The position numbers and the translations under genes were made by a program. Positions 26,290 through 34,999 of a stretch of DNA of 64,000 nucleotides are shown here, piece after piece; within the stretch, counting starts at the first letter, position 1; each line of letters begins with the position of its first letter. The notes under the pieces are model-generated. The model was not told the DNA's origin. It ran no database searches and saw only the letters and a program-made list of their open reading frames with translations. The DNA comes from Eutrophocola sp049446715 (GTDB lineage: Bacteria > Pseudomonadota > Gammaproteobacteria > Pseudomonadales > Pseudohongiellaceae): contig JBMTQX010000001.1 of NCBI GenBank assembly GCA_049446715.1, positions 1 to 64,000 of the forward strand, read 5' to 3'.

Positions 26290-27813
26290 TTAATCCAGCG
26301 TCAGTATCTGCAGCACCATTTCCCGGGCTGTGTCTTCTGACAGGTCCGGATGCGAAGTCATTGGCACGTCGCCCCAATTGCCTTCACCCCCTTCAATGAT
26401 GCTGGCTACCAGCTCGGTGATAACCGTATCGGTGGCGTCGTAGCGGGCAGCGATTTCCTGGAAAGAAGGACCAACCACGCGCGTATCCACCCGGTGGCAG
26501 ACCATGCAGTCGCTGCTGCTGAAAATTTCTGGGGCATCAATGCCGGCATCTGTCAGCGCCTGGCGCTGCAGGGCCTGTAGTTCATCGTCGGGCTGTCCCG
26601 GTTCGACTTTCAACAGCACCCCATCGACATGATCAGTGAGCAGGTACAGCAGGTCATCGGGGCCCTGCACGACATAGCGCAGACGCTGGCCGAGTTCCTT
26701 GAACATGGACTCGCGGCGCTGCTCGCCGTTCTCGTTGAAGGCAATGCGCTCGAGATGACCGGTGCCATTGATGCGGCCCTGGAGCATGGAGGTCACGAAC
26801 AGGTTGTTCTGCCACTTGGGAAAGGCATCACCGGTATAGAAGGTCATGCCGGCCACCGTGATGGAGGGAACCCAGAACACTTCCGGCAATTCGGTACCTT
26901 CGATCCAGGGCCGGTCGTTGAACCGGGAGCCGTCGTAGTCGCGGCCGAAAGTGGCCAGCGGCCAACCGTAATTGGCCCCGGGCTTGAGAATATTCACTTC
27001 GTCGCCGCCCTGCGGGCCGTTCTCCAGCTCCCAAATCTCACCGGTTTTCGGATGCAGTGTGAAGTCCATGACGGAACGGTTGCCCCAGGAAAAGATCTCC
27101 GGGAGCGCACCTTCCACGGCATAAAACGGGTTGTCTGCCGGCGCGGTGCCGTCAGCCTTAATACGCAGGACCTTGCCTATATGGGAGCCCAGACTTTGCG
27201 GGGCTTCTCGTTCAATGCGATGGGATACGCCAAAGATGAACGTACCATCCGGCAGGAACATGCCGCGGGTGGATGCCCCCCCGGGATGGGCGGCCCAAGC
27301 ATCGGCTTCAAACACTTCTTCCAAATCCACCACCTGGCTGCCATTCCAGCGCCCGCGGGCCACCGCGGTGGTCAGCCAGAGACCGTCGGGATCATCCGGG
27401 TTGATGCCTTCCTTGATCCAGGTGAAATAGAGCTGGCCGTTGTCGGCAAAATCCGGATGAGCATTGATATCGAAAAGCTGTTGCAGGGCGAACGCCGCTT
27501 TCAGGTCACCGACGGGGGCAGGCTGCAAACTCCCGTCACGAATCAGGCGCACGAGCCCGGTCCGGCGTTCGGTGACCAGAATATCCCCTACCGGGTTGGC
27601 GGGTGTTTGTGTGTCTGGCACAAAGATCATGCCGTATGGATTGTCGATGCCGCGGGCAACTGCAGTGATACGCACACGCTCCTGTTCAAACGTCGGCAGT
27701 ACCCAGGGACCATCATCCAGCGGGGGCGGGGCAAACTGGGCCAGCACTGACAGAGGCAGCAGCTGGACTGCCAGCAGGGTGTAACGACAGACATGCCTGA
27801 AGAGCGATGGCAT
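26290..27813 (-). CDS. Sugar dehydrogenase with C-terminal cytochrome c
   Basis: This 507-aa exported fusion has a signal peptide ending VLAQ. A six-bladed PQQ sugar-dehydrogenase domain (glucose/sorbosone type) spans about residues 35-390. Its landmarks are NPYGMIFVPD, DILVTERRTGLVRLI, ENGPQGGDEVNILKPGANYGWP and NPDDPDGLW. A C-terminal cytochrome c domain (about 410-507) has one haem site, CMVCH. Soluble aldose sugar dehydrogenases usually lack a haem, so the fusion provides its own electron exit. The start ATG 27813 has AGAGGAT at good spacing; the GTG just before it is too close. It is downstream of the B3-like MBL gene on the same strand. Confidence 0.87.
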   Translation of the reverse strand: MPSLFRHVCRYTLLAVQLLPLSVLAQFAPPPLDDGPWVLPTFEQERVRITAVARGIDNPYGMIFVPDTQTPANPVGDILVTERRTGLVRLIRDGSLQPAPVGDLKAAFALQQLFDINAHPDFADNGQLYFTWIKEGINPDDPDGLWLTTAVARGRWNGSQVVDLEEVFEADAWAAHPGGASTRGMFLPDGTFIFGVSHRIEREAPQSLGSHIGKVLRIKADGTAPADNPFYAVEGALPEIFSWGNRSVMDFTLHPKTGEIWELENGPQGGDEVNILKPGANYGWPLATFGRDYDGSRFNDRPWIEGTELPEVFWVPSITVAGMTFYTGDAFPKWQNNLFVTSMLQGRINGTGHLERIAFNENGEQRRESMFKELGQRLRYVVQGPDDLLYLLTDHVDGVLLKVEPGQPDDELQALQRQALTDAGIDAPEIFSSSDCMVCHRVDTRVVGPSFQEIAARYDATDTVITELVASIIEGGEGNWGDVPMTSHPDLSEDTAREMVLQILTLD

Positions 27814-27849
27814 CACGGGATCCTCTATGGGGCGGGGTGTTAGCCCCGC

Positions 27850-28707
27850 TTATTCCTGGTTCGCTTCGGTGACCTGGCGCACCAGGGTGTTCAAGAAAGT
27901 GGCTTCAAATTCCTCAACATGGGCCTTGTATCCGTCCGGGTCATAGAACGGATTGGGGTCGTCGGCGCCGCGAGACTGCAACTGCGCGTACTTGGCATTC
28001 AGACCATAAAACACGCCATGCGAGCTTACCCACACTTCGGCCGGCACTTCGGCCGCTTCGCGGTAGGTGCGCAGCATGTCGCTGGAGATTTCCGGATAGT
28101 CGGTGTTGCCAACGTACTGCAGGAACTGGCCGTTCAGGCTGCACTCGATAAAACCGTAGTAGGTGCGACCGTTTTCCTCGAGCGGCAGGCTCCAGGCCAG
28201 GCAGCCCTCGGTGTGTCCCGGCTGGACATGGGCCGTCAGCGTGGTGCCACCCAGGGAAACGATATCGCCGTCGTCGACAATGCGGTCGATCGGCTGATCC
28301 TTGCCGCCCGGCGTGGCAAAGGCTTCGTGATAGGGGATTTCCAGCCTGCCAACCACCACTTCGGCACCGGTCATCGCCTTGACCAGGGCATCGCCTTCGA
28401 TGTGATCGGGATGGGCGTGGCCGCTGATCAGGATCTTGATGTCATTGAAATCAAAGCCGAGCTGTTCCACGGCAGCTTTTATGACGGGCACCGAGGATTC
28501 GTAATTGCTCGCCTGCAGGATATGCCCTTCCGGTGTCGTAATCAGGAAGGAGGCCAGCTGGGCCGTGCCAACATAATAAAGATTGTCCATGACCTTGTGT
28601 GGCGGGAACGGATCATTCCAGCCCGGCGGCTGCGCCAGCGCGGTTGCTGTCAGCAGGGATAAGGCGGTAACGCCGCAGAAGGTGCCAGGTATCATGTGTT
28701 TTTTCAT
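27850..28707 (-). CDS. Subclass B3-like metallo-beta-lactamase fold protein
   Basis: This 285-aa protein has a signal peptide ending ALAQ. The metal motif is GHAHPDHIEG (H-x-H-x-D-H) near residue 105, with PGHTEGC near 180 and SSHGVFYGLNAKY near 245. The last is characteristic of the B3 branch, which otherwise includes L1-type lactamases and many environmental hydrolases. The usual Thr-Gly after strand 3 is replaced by ASNYESS, a deviation near the active-site entry. The start is supported by AGGGAAA. Beta-lactam hydrolysis is possible but not shown; neighbours suggest a metabolic role. It is upstream of the sugar dehydrogenase, 37 bp away. Confidence 0.8.
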   Translation of the reverse strand: MKKHMIPGTFCGVTALSLLTATALAQPPGWNDPFPPHKVMDNLYYVGTAQLASFLITTPEGHILQASNYESSVPVIKAAVEQLGFDFNDIKILISGHAHPDHIEGDALVKAMTGAEVVVGRLEIPYHEAFATPGGKDQPIDRIVDDGDIVSLGGTTLTAHVQPGHTEGCLAWSLPLEENGRTYYGFIECSLNGQFLQYVGNTDYPEISSDMLRTYREAAEVPAEVWVSSHGVFYGLNAKYAQLQSRGADDPNPFYDPDGYKAHVEEFEATFLNTLVRQVTEANQE

Positions 28708-28749
28708 GCGGTTTCCCTGCAAGGATGGGGCGGCCGGCAACCCAAATGT

Positions 28750-29136
28750 TTACTGGCGGCTGCCGCCCAGTTCCAGCGTGCGGCCATCGGGAAACTCGAT
28801 GCCACGGGAGTTCATGCGGAAAGCCCCGTCCTTGGCCTGGAATCCGGTGACCCGGATGCGGGTGCCCGGGGGCAGGGAATCACGGTTCCAGCCTAGGCGC
28901 ATCAGGACGTTGGGCGAACCGCCTTCCACCTGCCATTCCTCGACTTCCCCGGCTTCGTTGGTGACGGCAAAACTGAGCCAGGAGTGCGGGTTGACCCAGT
29001 GCATTTCAATCACCTCTCCCTCCAGTGAGACTTCCTTGTTGGGGTCGAACTCGGCGTAGAACGAATGGTGGGCAAAAGCCGGCGTGCAAAGCATCAGCAG
29101 CAGGGTGGTGAGGCCGTGTTTCATCGTCATGTTCAT
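28750..29136 (-). CDS. DUF6152 family exported protein, copy 1
   Basis: This 128-aa protein has a signal peptide ending AFA and then the family opening HHSFYAEFD. It continues with a single small beta-barrel-like domain (GEVIEMHWVNPHSWLSF; GTRIRVTGFQAKDG). Function is unknown. The histidines HHS at the mature N-terminus and the NPHS motif are constant in the family and could bind a metal. The start at 29136 has AAGGAAAA upstream. It sits between the WEGD-motif gene (58 bp) and the B3-like MBL gene (42 bp) on the minus strand. A second copy at 46564-46950 has the same neighbour type. Confidence 0.85.
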   Translation of the reverse strand: MNMTMKHGLTTLLLMLCTPAFAHHSFYAEFDPNKEVSLEGEVIEMHWVNPHSWLSFAVTNEAGEVEEWQVEGGSPNVLMRLGWNRDSLPPGTRIRVTGFQAKDGAFRMNSRGIEFPDGRTLELGGSRQ

Positions 29137-29194
29137 GGTCTTGTTTTCCTTACCCTTAAGACAAAGGGCATTATGCAGGCCGTTTTCACCAGGT

Positions 29195-30028
29195 TCATAG
29201 CGCTGGATCATCAAGACCCCACAAGTCCCAGTAAAGCAGCTTATCGGCAAACGGCACGCACTTGTGTTCATAGACCTGCGCGTTGTCATCGATGAGTCGG
29301 TAAAGCGGCATGGCGATGGTCCAGGGTTCGGTATAGGTGGTCGGGTCATTCAGCGTGGCTTCGTACCAAATGTGGTTGGCACTGAGCAGGGTAAAGCGCT
29401 CGGTAACCACCAACTGTTTGCTGTAGTGATTGCCGGCACGGTCGAGCCAGGCTTCCCCGTTCTGGTTGAGGGTGGTGACGACTAGGGTGTCACCTTCCCA
29501 GCGACCATTGGATTTGCCCATCCAGGCATCCAGCGGCAGACCGGTGGTTTCATTCATGTAGATCACGCGCTGTGACGCGGCGAACGGATAGACCATGAGC
29601 AGGTCGTCATCACGACCGCCCTGGAAAATCTGGAACGGAATGTCATGGTAGGTGGCACGGGGAATACCGAGTATGTAGCATTTGGCTTCGGGATCAGCGG
29701 CTGGCCATGCAGCGCGGTTGGCATCACGCTGGGCTAGGGCTTCCGGTGTATAGGGAATATTGCCGCCGTCCTTGAGCATACTTTTGCCGGCAGGAATCGC
29801 GGCAATGGCGCCCATCTCCCAGAACCTGTCCAGCGCTTCGGCGGAATGGGCCTCCAGGTTCCAGTTGGCGGTGTCGATGGCTTTCCAGATGCCATTCAGG
29901 TTGGGGCGGCCATCCAGTGTGGTGTCGCGCGTTATCTGCTGGGCAACAACCGGCGACAATGGCAGGGCAAACAGCATTGCCGCCATGATGGCGACTCCCC
30001 TGATTAGCCCCTTAACACGCTGACCCAT
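29195..30028 (-). CDS. Exported GRWEGD-motif protein, copy 1
   Basis: This 277-aa protein has a signal peptide ending VVAQ. The motif GRWEGDTLVVTTLNQNG (near residue 180) is shared with the proteins at 30235 and 46993, followed in each by an ERF or related strand. An early DGRPNLNGIWK block is also typical. I recognise it as a large uncharacterised family often annotated only as hypothetical, with a lipocalin-like beta-rich profile. The ribosome binding site is AGGGAGC. It precedes DUF6152 copy 1 on the same strand and is probably co-transcribed with it. It is divergent from the paralogue at 30235. Confidence 0.78.
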   Translation of the reverse strand: MGQRVKGLIRGVAIMAAMLFALPLSPVVAQQITRDTTLDGRPNLNGIWKAIDTANWNLEAHSAEALDRFWEMGAIAAIPAGKSMLKDGGNIPYTPEALAQRDANRAAWPAADPEAKCYILGIPRATYHDIPFQIFQGGRDDDLLMVYPFAASQRVIYMNETTGLPLDAWMGKSNGRWEGDTLVVTTLNQNGEAWLDRAGNHYSKQLVVTERFTLLSANHIWYEATLNDPTTYTEPWTIAMPLYRLIDDNAQVYEHKCVPFADKLLYWDLWGLDDPAL

Positions 30029-30234
30029 GAAAACGCTCCCTTTGAATTATAGTTTGTGATTCTGGTGTTCATGCGTTGAGTGGTGGTTGAGGTTAGCATA
30101 ATCGTGCTGTGACAGGGAACCGAGTACCCTGGATGAGCGCATGCTGTTTACACGCCGCGGAGGGCACAGGATAATGAAAAGACGAACACCTATCAAAACG
30201 TGGGCTAATAGCCATCCAGATCAGAGGGAATGAC

Positions 30235-31218
30235 ATGAGCAACTGCACGTCGAACCGGCTTATAATGCTGACGGCACTGAGCCTGGCCCTGTTGGTGAGT
30301 GTGTCTGTCATGGCTGCAGAGTACACGCCACCACAGACACCCTGGGGTGAGCCCGACCTGCGCGGTACCTGGCCGATCAGTCACCTGATCGGCACGCCAC
30401 TCGTGCGCGATCCCCGCTACGGCACAACCCTGTTCATGAGCGATGAAGAGTTTGCCGAGCGTCAGGCGGCTGTTGCCGCGCGTGATTCCCGTTTTCAGGA
30501 TGGCCCTATTCCGGCTGCCGACGCCGCCGGGCGAGCCATGCGCCAGACCTCCCTGATTGTCGATCCACCCGATGGCCAGTACCCGGCATTGACACCCTAT
30601 GGGCAGGAACTGCAATCGCGTATGCGCGGCTCCTATCACCCTACCCAGACGGTGTTTGACCAGATTTCCGATTTTAGTGCCTGGGACCGCTGCATTACCC
30701 GCGGTATGCCGGTGTCCATGCAGGCCAGGAACTACAATAACGGTATTCGCATCTTCCAGTCACCCGGTTACGTGGTGCTGCAGCTGGAAATGGCGCATGA
30801 AGCCCGCATTATTCCTACGGACGGTCGTCCGTCGCTCGATGACGATATCAAGACCTGGCTGGGGGAGTCCCGCGGTCGCTGGGAAGGCAATACCCTGGTA
30901 GTGGAAACCACCAACTTCAATGGCCTGACCGGCAAGACCAGTGCCGGCAACCCGGGCTCACCGCGTCCACTGCAGCCGACCACCACCAACCAGCGCATTA
31001 TCGAACGTTTCACTCGCGTGGCGGATGATGAAATCGAGTATGAAATGGTGATCGAGGACCCGGAAGTGCTGACAACAGGTTCCTATACCGTGGCCTATCC
31101 GATGTATCTCGACAACGACTACGACATCTTTGAATACGCCTGCCACGAAGGCAATACAACAATCCGTTACTATGTCGAAACGTCACGCTTCGAGCGCCAG
31201 CAGGCGGCCAATAACTGA
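30235..31218 (+). CDS. Exported GRWEGN-motif protein, copy 2
   Basis: This 327-aa paralogue of the 29195 gene has a signal peptide ending MAAE. It opens PPQTPWGEPDLRGTWP and carries GRWEGNTLVVETTNFNG near residue 220. IIERFTRV follows, and YEMVIEDPEVLTTGSYTVAYP lies near the C-terminus. A strong AGAGGGAA ribosome binding site is present. It is divergently transcribed from copy 1 across a 206-bp region that must hold both promoters. The function is unknown; conserved W, E, G and D/N suggest a ligand pocket. Confidence 0.78.
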   Translation: MSNCTSNRLIMLTALSLALLVSVSVMAAEYTPPQTPWGEPDLRGTWPISHLIGTPLVRDPRYGTTLFMSDEEFAERQAAVAARDSRFQDGPIPAADAAGRAMRQTSLIVDPPDGQYPALTPYGQELQSRMRGSYHPTQTVFDQISDFSAWDRCITRGMPVSMQARNYNNGIRIFQSPGYVVLQLEMAHEARIIPTDGRPSLDDDIKTWLGESRGRWEGNTLVVETTNFNGLTGKTSAGNPGSPRPLQPTTTNQRIIERFTRVADDEIEYEMVIEDPEVLTTGSYTVAYPMYLDNDYDIFEYACHEGNTTIRYYVETSRFERQQAANN

Positions 31219-31326
31219 TCCGTAAAAGAACTGGTTGGCCGGCCAAGGCATATTGGCAAAGGCATGTGAAAATTGCCCGAGAAAACGCCGGGCAGGGGTG
31301 ACACATGCAAACCCGTCTGATGCGGG

Positions 31327-32451
31327 TCAGAGCCGGTTTTCGATGATGAACGTGTTGTAGGCCTGGGTAACGGAATGCATTTCTTCTGCCAGTTGCGTAC
31401 GCGTGTCAATATCACCATCTTGTTGCAACGCTTCAAAGGTCTTGTTGAGAGCGTCGCGAATATTGTCCAGGTAAATACCCATTTCCCGGTTTTTGAGCGC
31501 GAGCGGTTCCGGATAGTAATCTATGTTCGGCGTTTCCACTGTTTCACAGATTGTCGTGATCTGCCCGCTTGGCAAACGAATCGTGAGGCATTGTTGCTGT
31601 GTAATAGTTTGCTGGGAAGTGGTGCGGTAATCACTGAGCGGGCGTTCGTTGATCTGCCGGACTACTGCCAGCTGGCCGCGTGCCTCGCCCAGATGTAGTG
31701 TTGCCATCTGAATGCCTTTGCCGACAAAATCCTCAGTTTCCTCGAGCAGGGTTATTTCACTGCGGAACATGTTCAGGATTTCAAAGGCACTGCGTGATCC
31801 GCCTCCTGACAGATTTTCATGGATCGCCTTAAATTTCCAGGCCCCGAGACGATTAAGGGCTTCGACCCGTCGCAGGTTCCCTACCGGGAAGTTACGCCTG
31901 GAGATATGGAAGATTAGGTAGGTGAAATTGTCGACGTCTTCCCAGTTCTCTCGTGCCAGGTGGTTGTCCAGCAACTGCTCCAGTATCGGCAGCTGCTGCA
32001 GGCTGTTCAGACCATTGCTGATGCGCACCGTTTGCAGGGCCTGGTCGAACACGGCAGCAGCCGCTTCATTTTCTCCCAGTACTTCCATGGCACTGGCCAG
32101 TCCCAGGTAGGCTTCGGTCAGTTCCGGGTTGTAGACGTTCTGTGTAGAGGCATTTTCCAGCGCTGAGATGACCTGCTCGTAGCGCAGTCTGTCTTCACGG
32201 GCCTGGGCCAGCCCGGCAGGATCGAACGTCGGTACCTGCTCGTCGGTGCTGTCGATGCTTGCAGTGGAGTCAGTGTTTTCTGCCGGATACGGTTGTGCCG
32301 TTGTTGAGTCCCTTGCGTCGGTGGCCGCTTCCGCCTCGCCCGCGGCCCAGGCAGGGGGGGTTGCCAGGATCAGTACGAGAGTAAAAAAAGGCATCCGCCA
32401 GAATGCTGGCAGGCACTGGGTAGATTCTTTTGGCAGGGTCAGGAAGCGCAT
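31327..32451 (-). CDS. Exported helical-repeat (TPR-like) protein
   Basis: This 374-aa protein has a basic N-terminus, a hydrophobic core FFTLVLILATPPAWA and then an acidic, Ser/Thr-rich linker (about residues 38-72). The middle has paired helices resembling TPR units (TEAYLGLASAMEVLGENEAAA and ILEQLLDNHLARENWED). A Cys pair in QQCLTIRLPSGQITTIC near residue 300 probably forms a disulfide. I do not recognise the family. It converges on the 30235 gene and appears monocistronic. Confidence 0.65.
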   Translation of the reverse strand: MRFLTLPKESTQCLPAFWRMPFFTLVLILATPPAWAAGEAEAATDARDSTTAQPYPAENTDSTASIDSTDEQVPTFDPAGLAQAREDRLRYEQVISALENASTQNVYNPELTEAYLGLASAMEVLGENEAAAAVFDQALQTVRISNGLNSLQQLPILEQLLDNHLARENWEDVDNFTYLIFHISRRNFPVGNLRRVEALNRLGAWKFKAIHENLSGGGSRSAFEILNMFRSEITLLEETEDFVGKGIQMATLHLGEARGQLAVVRQINERPLSDYRTTSQQTITQQQCLTIRLPSGQITTICETVETPNIDYYPEPLALKNREMGIYLDNIRDALNKTFEALQQDGDIDTRTQLAEEMHSVTQAYNTFIIENRL

Positions 32452-32710
32452 TATCCGGCAGTTTGTGGCAGTAAAAATCGAACAATTATCGGGCTCCGGT
32501 AGTTGACTATATCACATTCATTTAGACCGCCAATCAGTCTGGATACCCGGTAAATTCGGTTTTTCGGGATTGTACGGACATCAGTGGACAGGGACTGGCC
32601 CTGCCACCGGAGATAATTCCGCCTCCGGTCGGTAGCAACCGGAGCTGGACGAGACCGTGTCATTCTGAAAAATTTTGCATACACTTGGCTCCCTCAGGTT
32701 AAGAGCCAGC

Positions 32711-32741
32711 AACACACCATCACACACCATCACACACCATA
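32711..32741 (+). repeat. Short tandem repeat, 3 x 10 bp
   Basis: Three near-perfect copies of the unit ACACACCATC lie in the leader of the next gene, about 20 bp before its start codon. Such a tract can change length by slippage. Confidence 0.75.
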
Positions 32742-32761
32742 AGAAGAACAGGAGTGACCCC

Positions 32762-33388
32762 GTGAGTAAAAATATCGCACTGATCGGCGCCAGCGGCAAA
32801 ATAGGTTCCAAGATTACGCAGGAACTGCTGGGCCGTGGTTATACCGTGACCGCCATCGCCCGTAATCCGGAAAAGATTGAGGCTGCCGAGGGCGTGACAC
32901 CGGTTGCCGGAGACCTCACCGCACCGGAAAGCCTGGCAGAGACCCTGAAAGGTCATGACGCGGTGATATCCGCTGCACCCTTTATTACAGAGTCCTCGGA
33001 AAAACTGTTCGATGCCGTACGCGAGTCCGGCGTGAAACGTTACCTGATGGTGGGGGGAGCGGCGTCTCTGCTGAATGACAAAGGCGTGAGAGTCTGGGAG
33101 ACCCTGCAGGATGCCGGCATACCGGATTTCGTACTGGCCAATATCGCCGAGGGCATGCGTGCGTTCGAGTTGCTCAAGCAGGAAGACAGTCTCGACTGGA
33201 CCTTCTTCTCGCCTGCCGTCATGATCGGTCCCGGCGAGCGTACCAGTCAGTTCCGCCTCGGCAAGGACAACGTGGTGGCGGATGCCAACGGGGAGAGCAA
33301 AATTTCCTACGACGACTTTGCCATTGCCATGGTCGATGAGCTCGAACAGGGCAACAGCATCAAGGCGCGTTTCACCATAGGTTACTAA
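32762..33388 (+). CDS. NAD(P)-binding atypical SDR / NmrA-like protein
   Basis: This 208-aa cytoplasmic protein has the Rossmann motif GASGKIGSK at residues 8-16 and NPEKIEAAEGV after strand 2. YLMVGGAASL and WTFFSPAVMIGPGERT follow, as in atypical short-chain dehydrogenases such as NmrA and biliverdin-reductase-B-like flavin reductases. The catalytic Tyr-Lys pair of classical SDRs is absent. The start is GTG 32762 with AGGAG 8 bases upstream; an ATG 29 codons earlier would translate the repeat leader and is unlikely. It stands alone. Confidence 0.85.
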   Translation: MSKNIALIGASGKIGSKITQELLGRGYTVTAIARNPEKIEAAEGVTPVAGDLTAPESLAETLKGHDAVISAAPFITESSEKLFDAVRESGVKRYLMVGGAASLLNDKGVRVWETLQDAGIPDFVLANIAEGMRAFELLKQEDSLDWTFFSPAVMIGPGERTSQFRLGKDNVVADANGESKISYDDFAIAMVDELEQGNSIKARFTIGY

Positions 33389-33757
33389 GCATTGCCCAGG
33401 GCTGTCAGGGATGCAGTGAAAGTCGGTACCAGTCAGAGATAGTTGACCGGTGTACCTACGCTGGGCATATCATCCTGAGCGGCAAAGGCCGGGCTGTCCA
33501 GGCTTATTGAGCCGGCTAGAAGACCGCCGGTGCAGGTCAGAATTCTTGTGATGTTTTGTGTTCCTGGGTCTGTTACGGTCACTCGAATGATCCTGGTGGT
33601 CGTTTTTTGTAATAGAGATAACTGTTTCGGGTAGTGACCTTATTAGTTGAATCAAATTTCCTGACAGGGCCGTATGGCCGGAATTTTCCGCGGCGTTTGT
33701 TGGGTACCAAGCAACTGATAACAGTTTGCGAATGACAGCAACCAGGAGTATCGACCC

Positions 33758-33904
33758 GTGAGAAGCCTTATACCCGTCCTGGAAAAACATGTGTTCCTGA
33801 TGGCTGGTGCCGTGTTGATCGATTTCGGACTGATGTCACAGACCTATCCTGCCGAATCAGATATGGCACAGCAGGTAGTGATTGAATACCGGGACACTCA
33901 CTGA
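33758..33904 (+). CDS. Small hypothetical protein (48 aa)
   Basis: A GTG-initiated ORF of 48 codons has AGGAG upstream (spacing about 11) and is followed at 48 bp by an intrinsic terminator. It reads VRSLIPVLEKHVFLMAG, with a short hydrophobic stretch and an acidic-polar end, and could be a small membrane-associated peptide. It is the only frame in 600 bp with both a ribosome binding site and a terminator. No family is recognised. Confidence 0.4.
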   Translation: MRSLIPVLEKHVFLMAGAVLIDFGLMSQTYPAESDMAQQVVIEYRDTH

Positions 33905-33951
33905 ATTATTCGCGCTGACGAGCCGGCTTGGAAAAGTTGGCTGGTAAGACC

Positions 33952-33986
33952 ATAAAAAAGGAATGCATCATGCATTCCTTTTTTAT
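33952..33986. terminator. Bidirectional terminator
   Basis: Arms AAAAAAGGAATGCA and TGCATTCCTTTTTT enclose TCA. A T run is present on both strands, so it can end the small ORF on the plus strand and the 34013 gene on the minus strand. Confidence 0.92.
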
Positions 33987-34012
33987 GGATTGCGAAACAG
34001 GGAAAAGGGCTA

Positions 34013-34984
34013 TTACCAGAGATCTTGAATGTAGTAGGGCAGAAAAGCGGATACGCCTTCAATACGGGTAATCTTGCCGTCAACAATCTTGAAGAGCTCA
34101 AGCAGTCCGCGGGTGTTGGGATATTCCACATCCACTTTAAGCTTGTCGCCCGACGCGCTTTCATAGTCGACATAGCGCACGGCATGATCTTCCAGGGTGA
34201 GGGCGACCACGACACCGGTTTCCTCATTCACAATCGGGAAACGACGGGAACGGATGCGCTCCACGGGCTTGTAGATTTCGGCTTCCAGCTGCTGGCGGCA
34301 GCCTTCGGCGATATCCGAAGCCCAGTAGTTGCCATGCGTGACATTGACGCCGTTGGTCACACGGGCACAGTCGTCACTGAAAGCCACCAGCGTGCGACCG
34401 TCATCGCGGGTCTTGCTGTGCAGGTAACCATTGACGATCACGGTCATGCGCTCACGGGTACGGCGCTGATTGACAGGAACAGTGTCAGTAAAAACAGGAT
34501 CCAGGGTGTAGCTGCTGGTTGAGGCAAACAGGTCCGGGGTACCCTCGCGACCAAAATAGGTCTCGACCTCGGTGATCTTGCGGTCCTCGACCTTCAGGCG
34601 CATACCGTAATAGGCCGCCTGTTCATGCTCCTCGGTAATGCCGTACCACAGCACATTGCCGGATGTCTCATCGCCCAGTACCAGCAGTTCACGCATATCA
34701 CCGCGGGCCGCACCCCAGTAACCTTCGCCGATCATCATGGCGACATTGTTTTCGGTGAAGCGGACGCGAGGGCCCCAGGGCAGCCGGGAAAAATCCCGTG
34801 GCACGACATCAAAGGCAAAGTCGCGGGCAGCCTGCAGGGAAGGGCTGTCGCGCATGGTTTCCGCCATGTAGTCACGCGCGATTTGTTCCAGGCAGGCGGC
34901 ATCACAATCGGCTTTCTGGGCAGTGGTGTTCAATGCCGTCAGCGTGAACATGGCAGCAAGCGTGGTCAGTAACAGTTTATTCAT
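34013..34984 (-). CDS. Exported tandem paralogue A, unknown family
   Basis: This 323-aa protein has a signal peptide ending TTAQ. The mature part opens with a Cys-x3-Cys (DCDAAC) and has further Cys in SDDCAR and EGC, so two disulfides are likely. Repeated segments (FTENNVAMMIGEGYWG; LLELFKIVDGKITRIEGV) resemble the SnoaL/NTF2-like fold, twice in one chain. The downstream neighbour at 35000 has the same layout and cysteines. It is last in the operon that starts with the quinohaemoprotein at 39329, 15 bp after its paralogue. GAGGAGAG precedes the ATG. Function unknown. Confidence 0.75.
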   Translation of the reverse strand: MNKLLLTTLAAMFTLTALNTTAQKADCDAACLEQIARDYMAETMRDSPSLQAARDFAFDVVPRDFSRLPWGPRVRFTENNVAMMIGEGYWGAARGDMRELLVLGDETSGNVLWYGITEEHEQAAYYGMRLKVEDRKITEVETYFGREGTPDLFASTSSYTLDPVFTDTVPVNQRRTRERMTVIVNGYLHSKTRDDGRTLVAFSDDCARVTNGVNVTHGNYWASDIAEGCRQQLEAEIYKPVERIRSRRFPIVNEETGVVVALTLEDHAVRYVDYESASGDKLKVDVEYPNTRGLLELFKIVDGKITRIEGVSAFLPYYIQDLW

Positions 34985-34999
34985 GATTTCTCTCCTCGC

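Noticed and set aside
26629..27750. A 373-codon plus-strand frame opposite the sugar dehydrogenase
   Set aside because: No family features, and it mirrors a clear quinoprotein gene.
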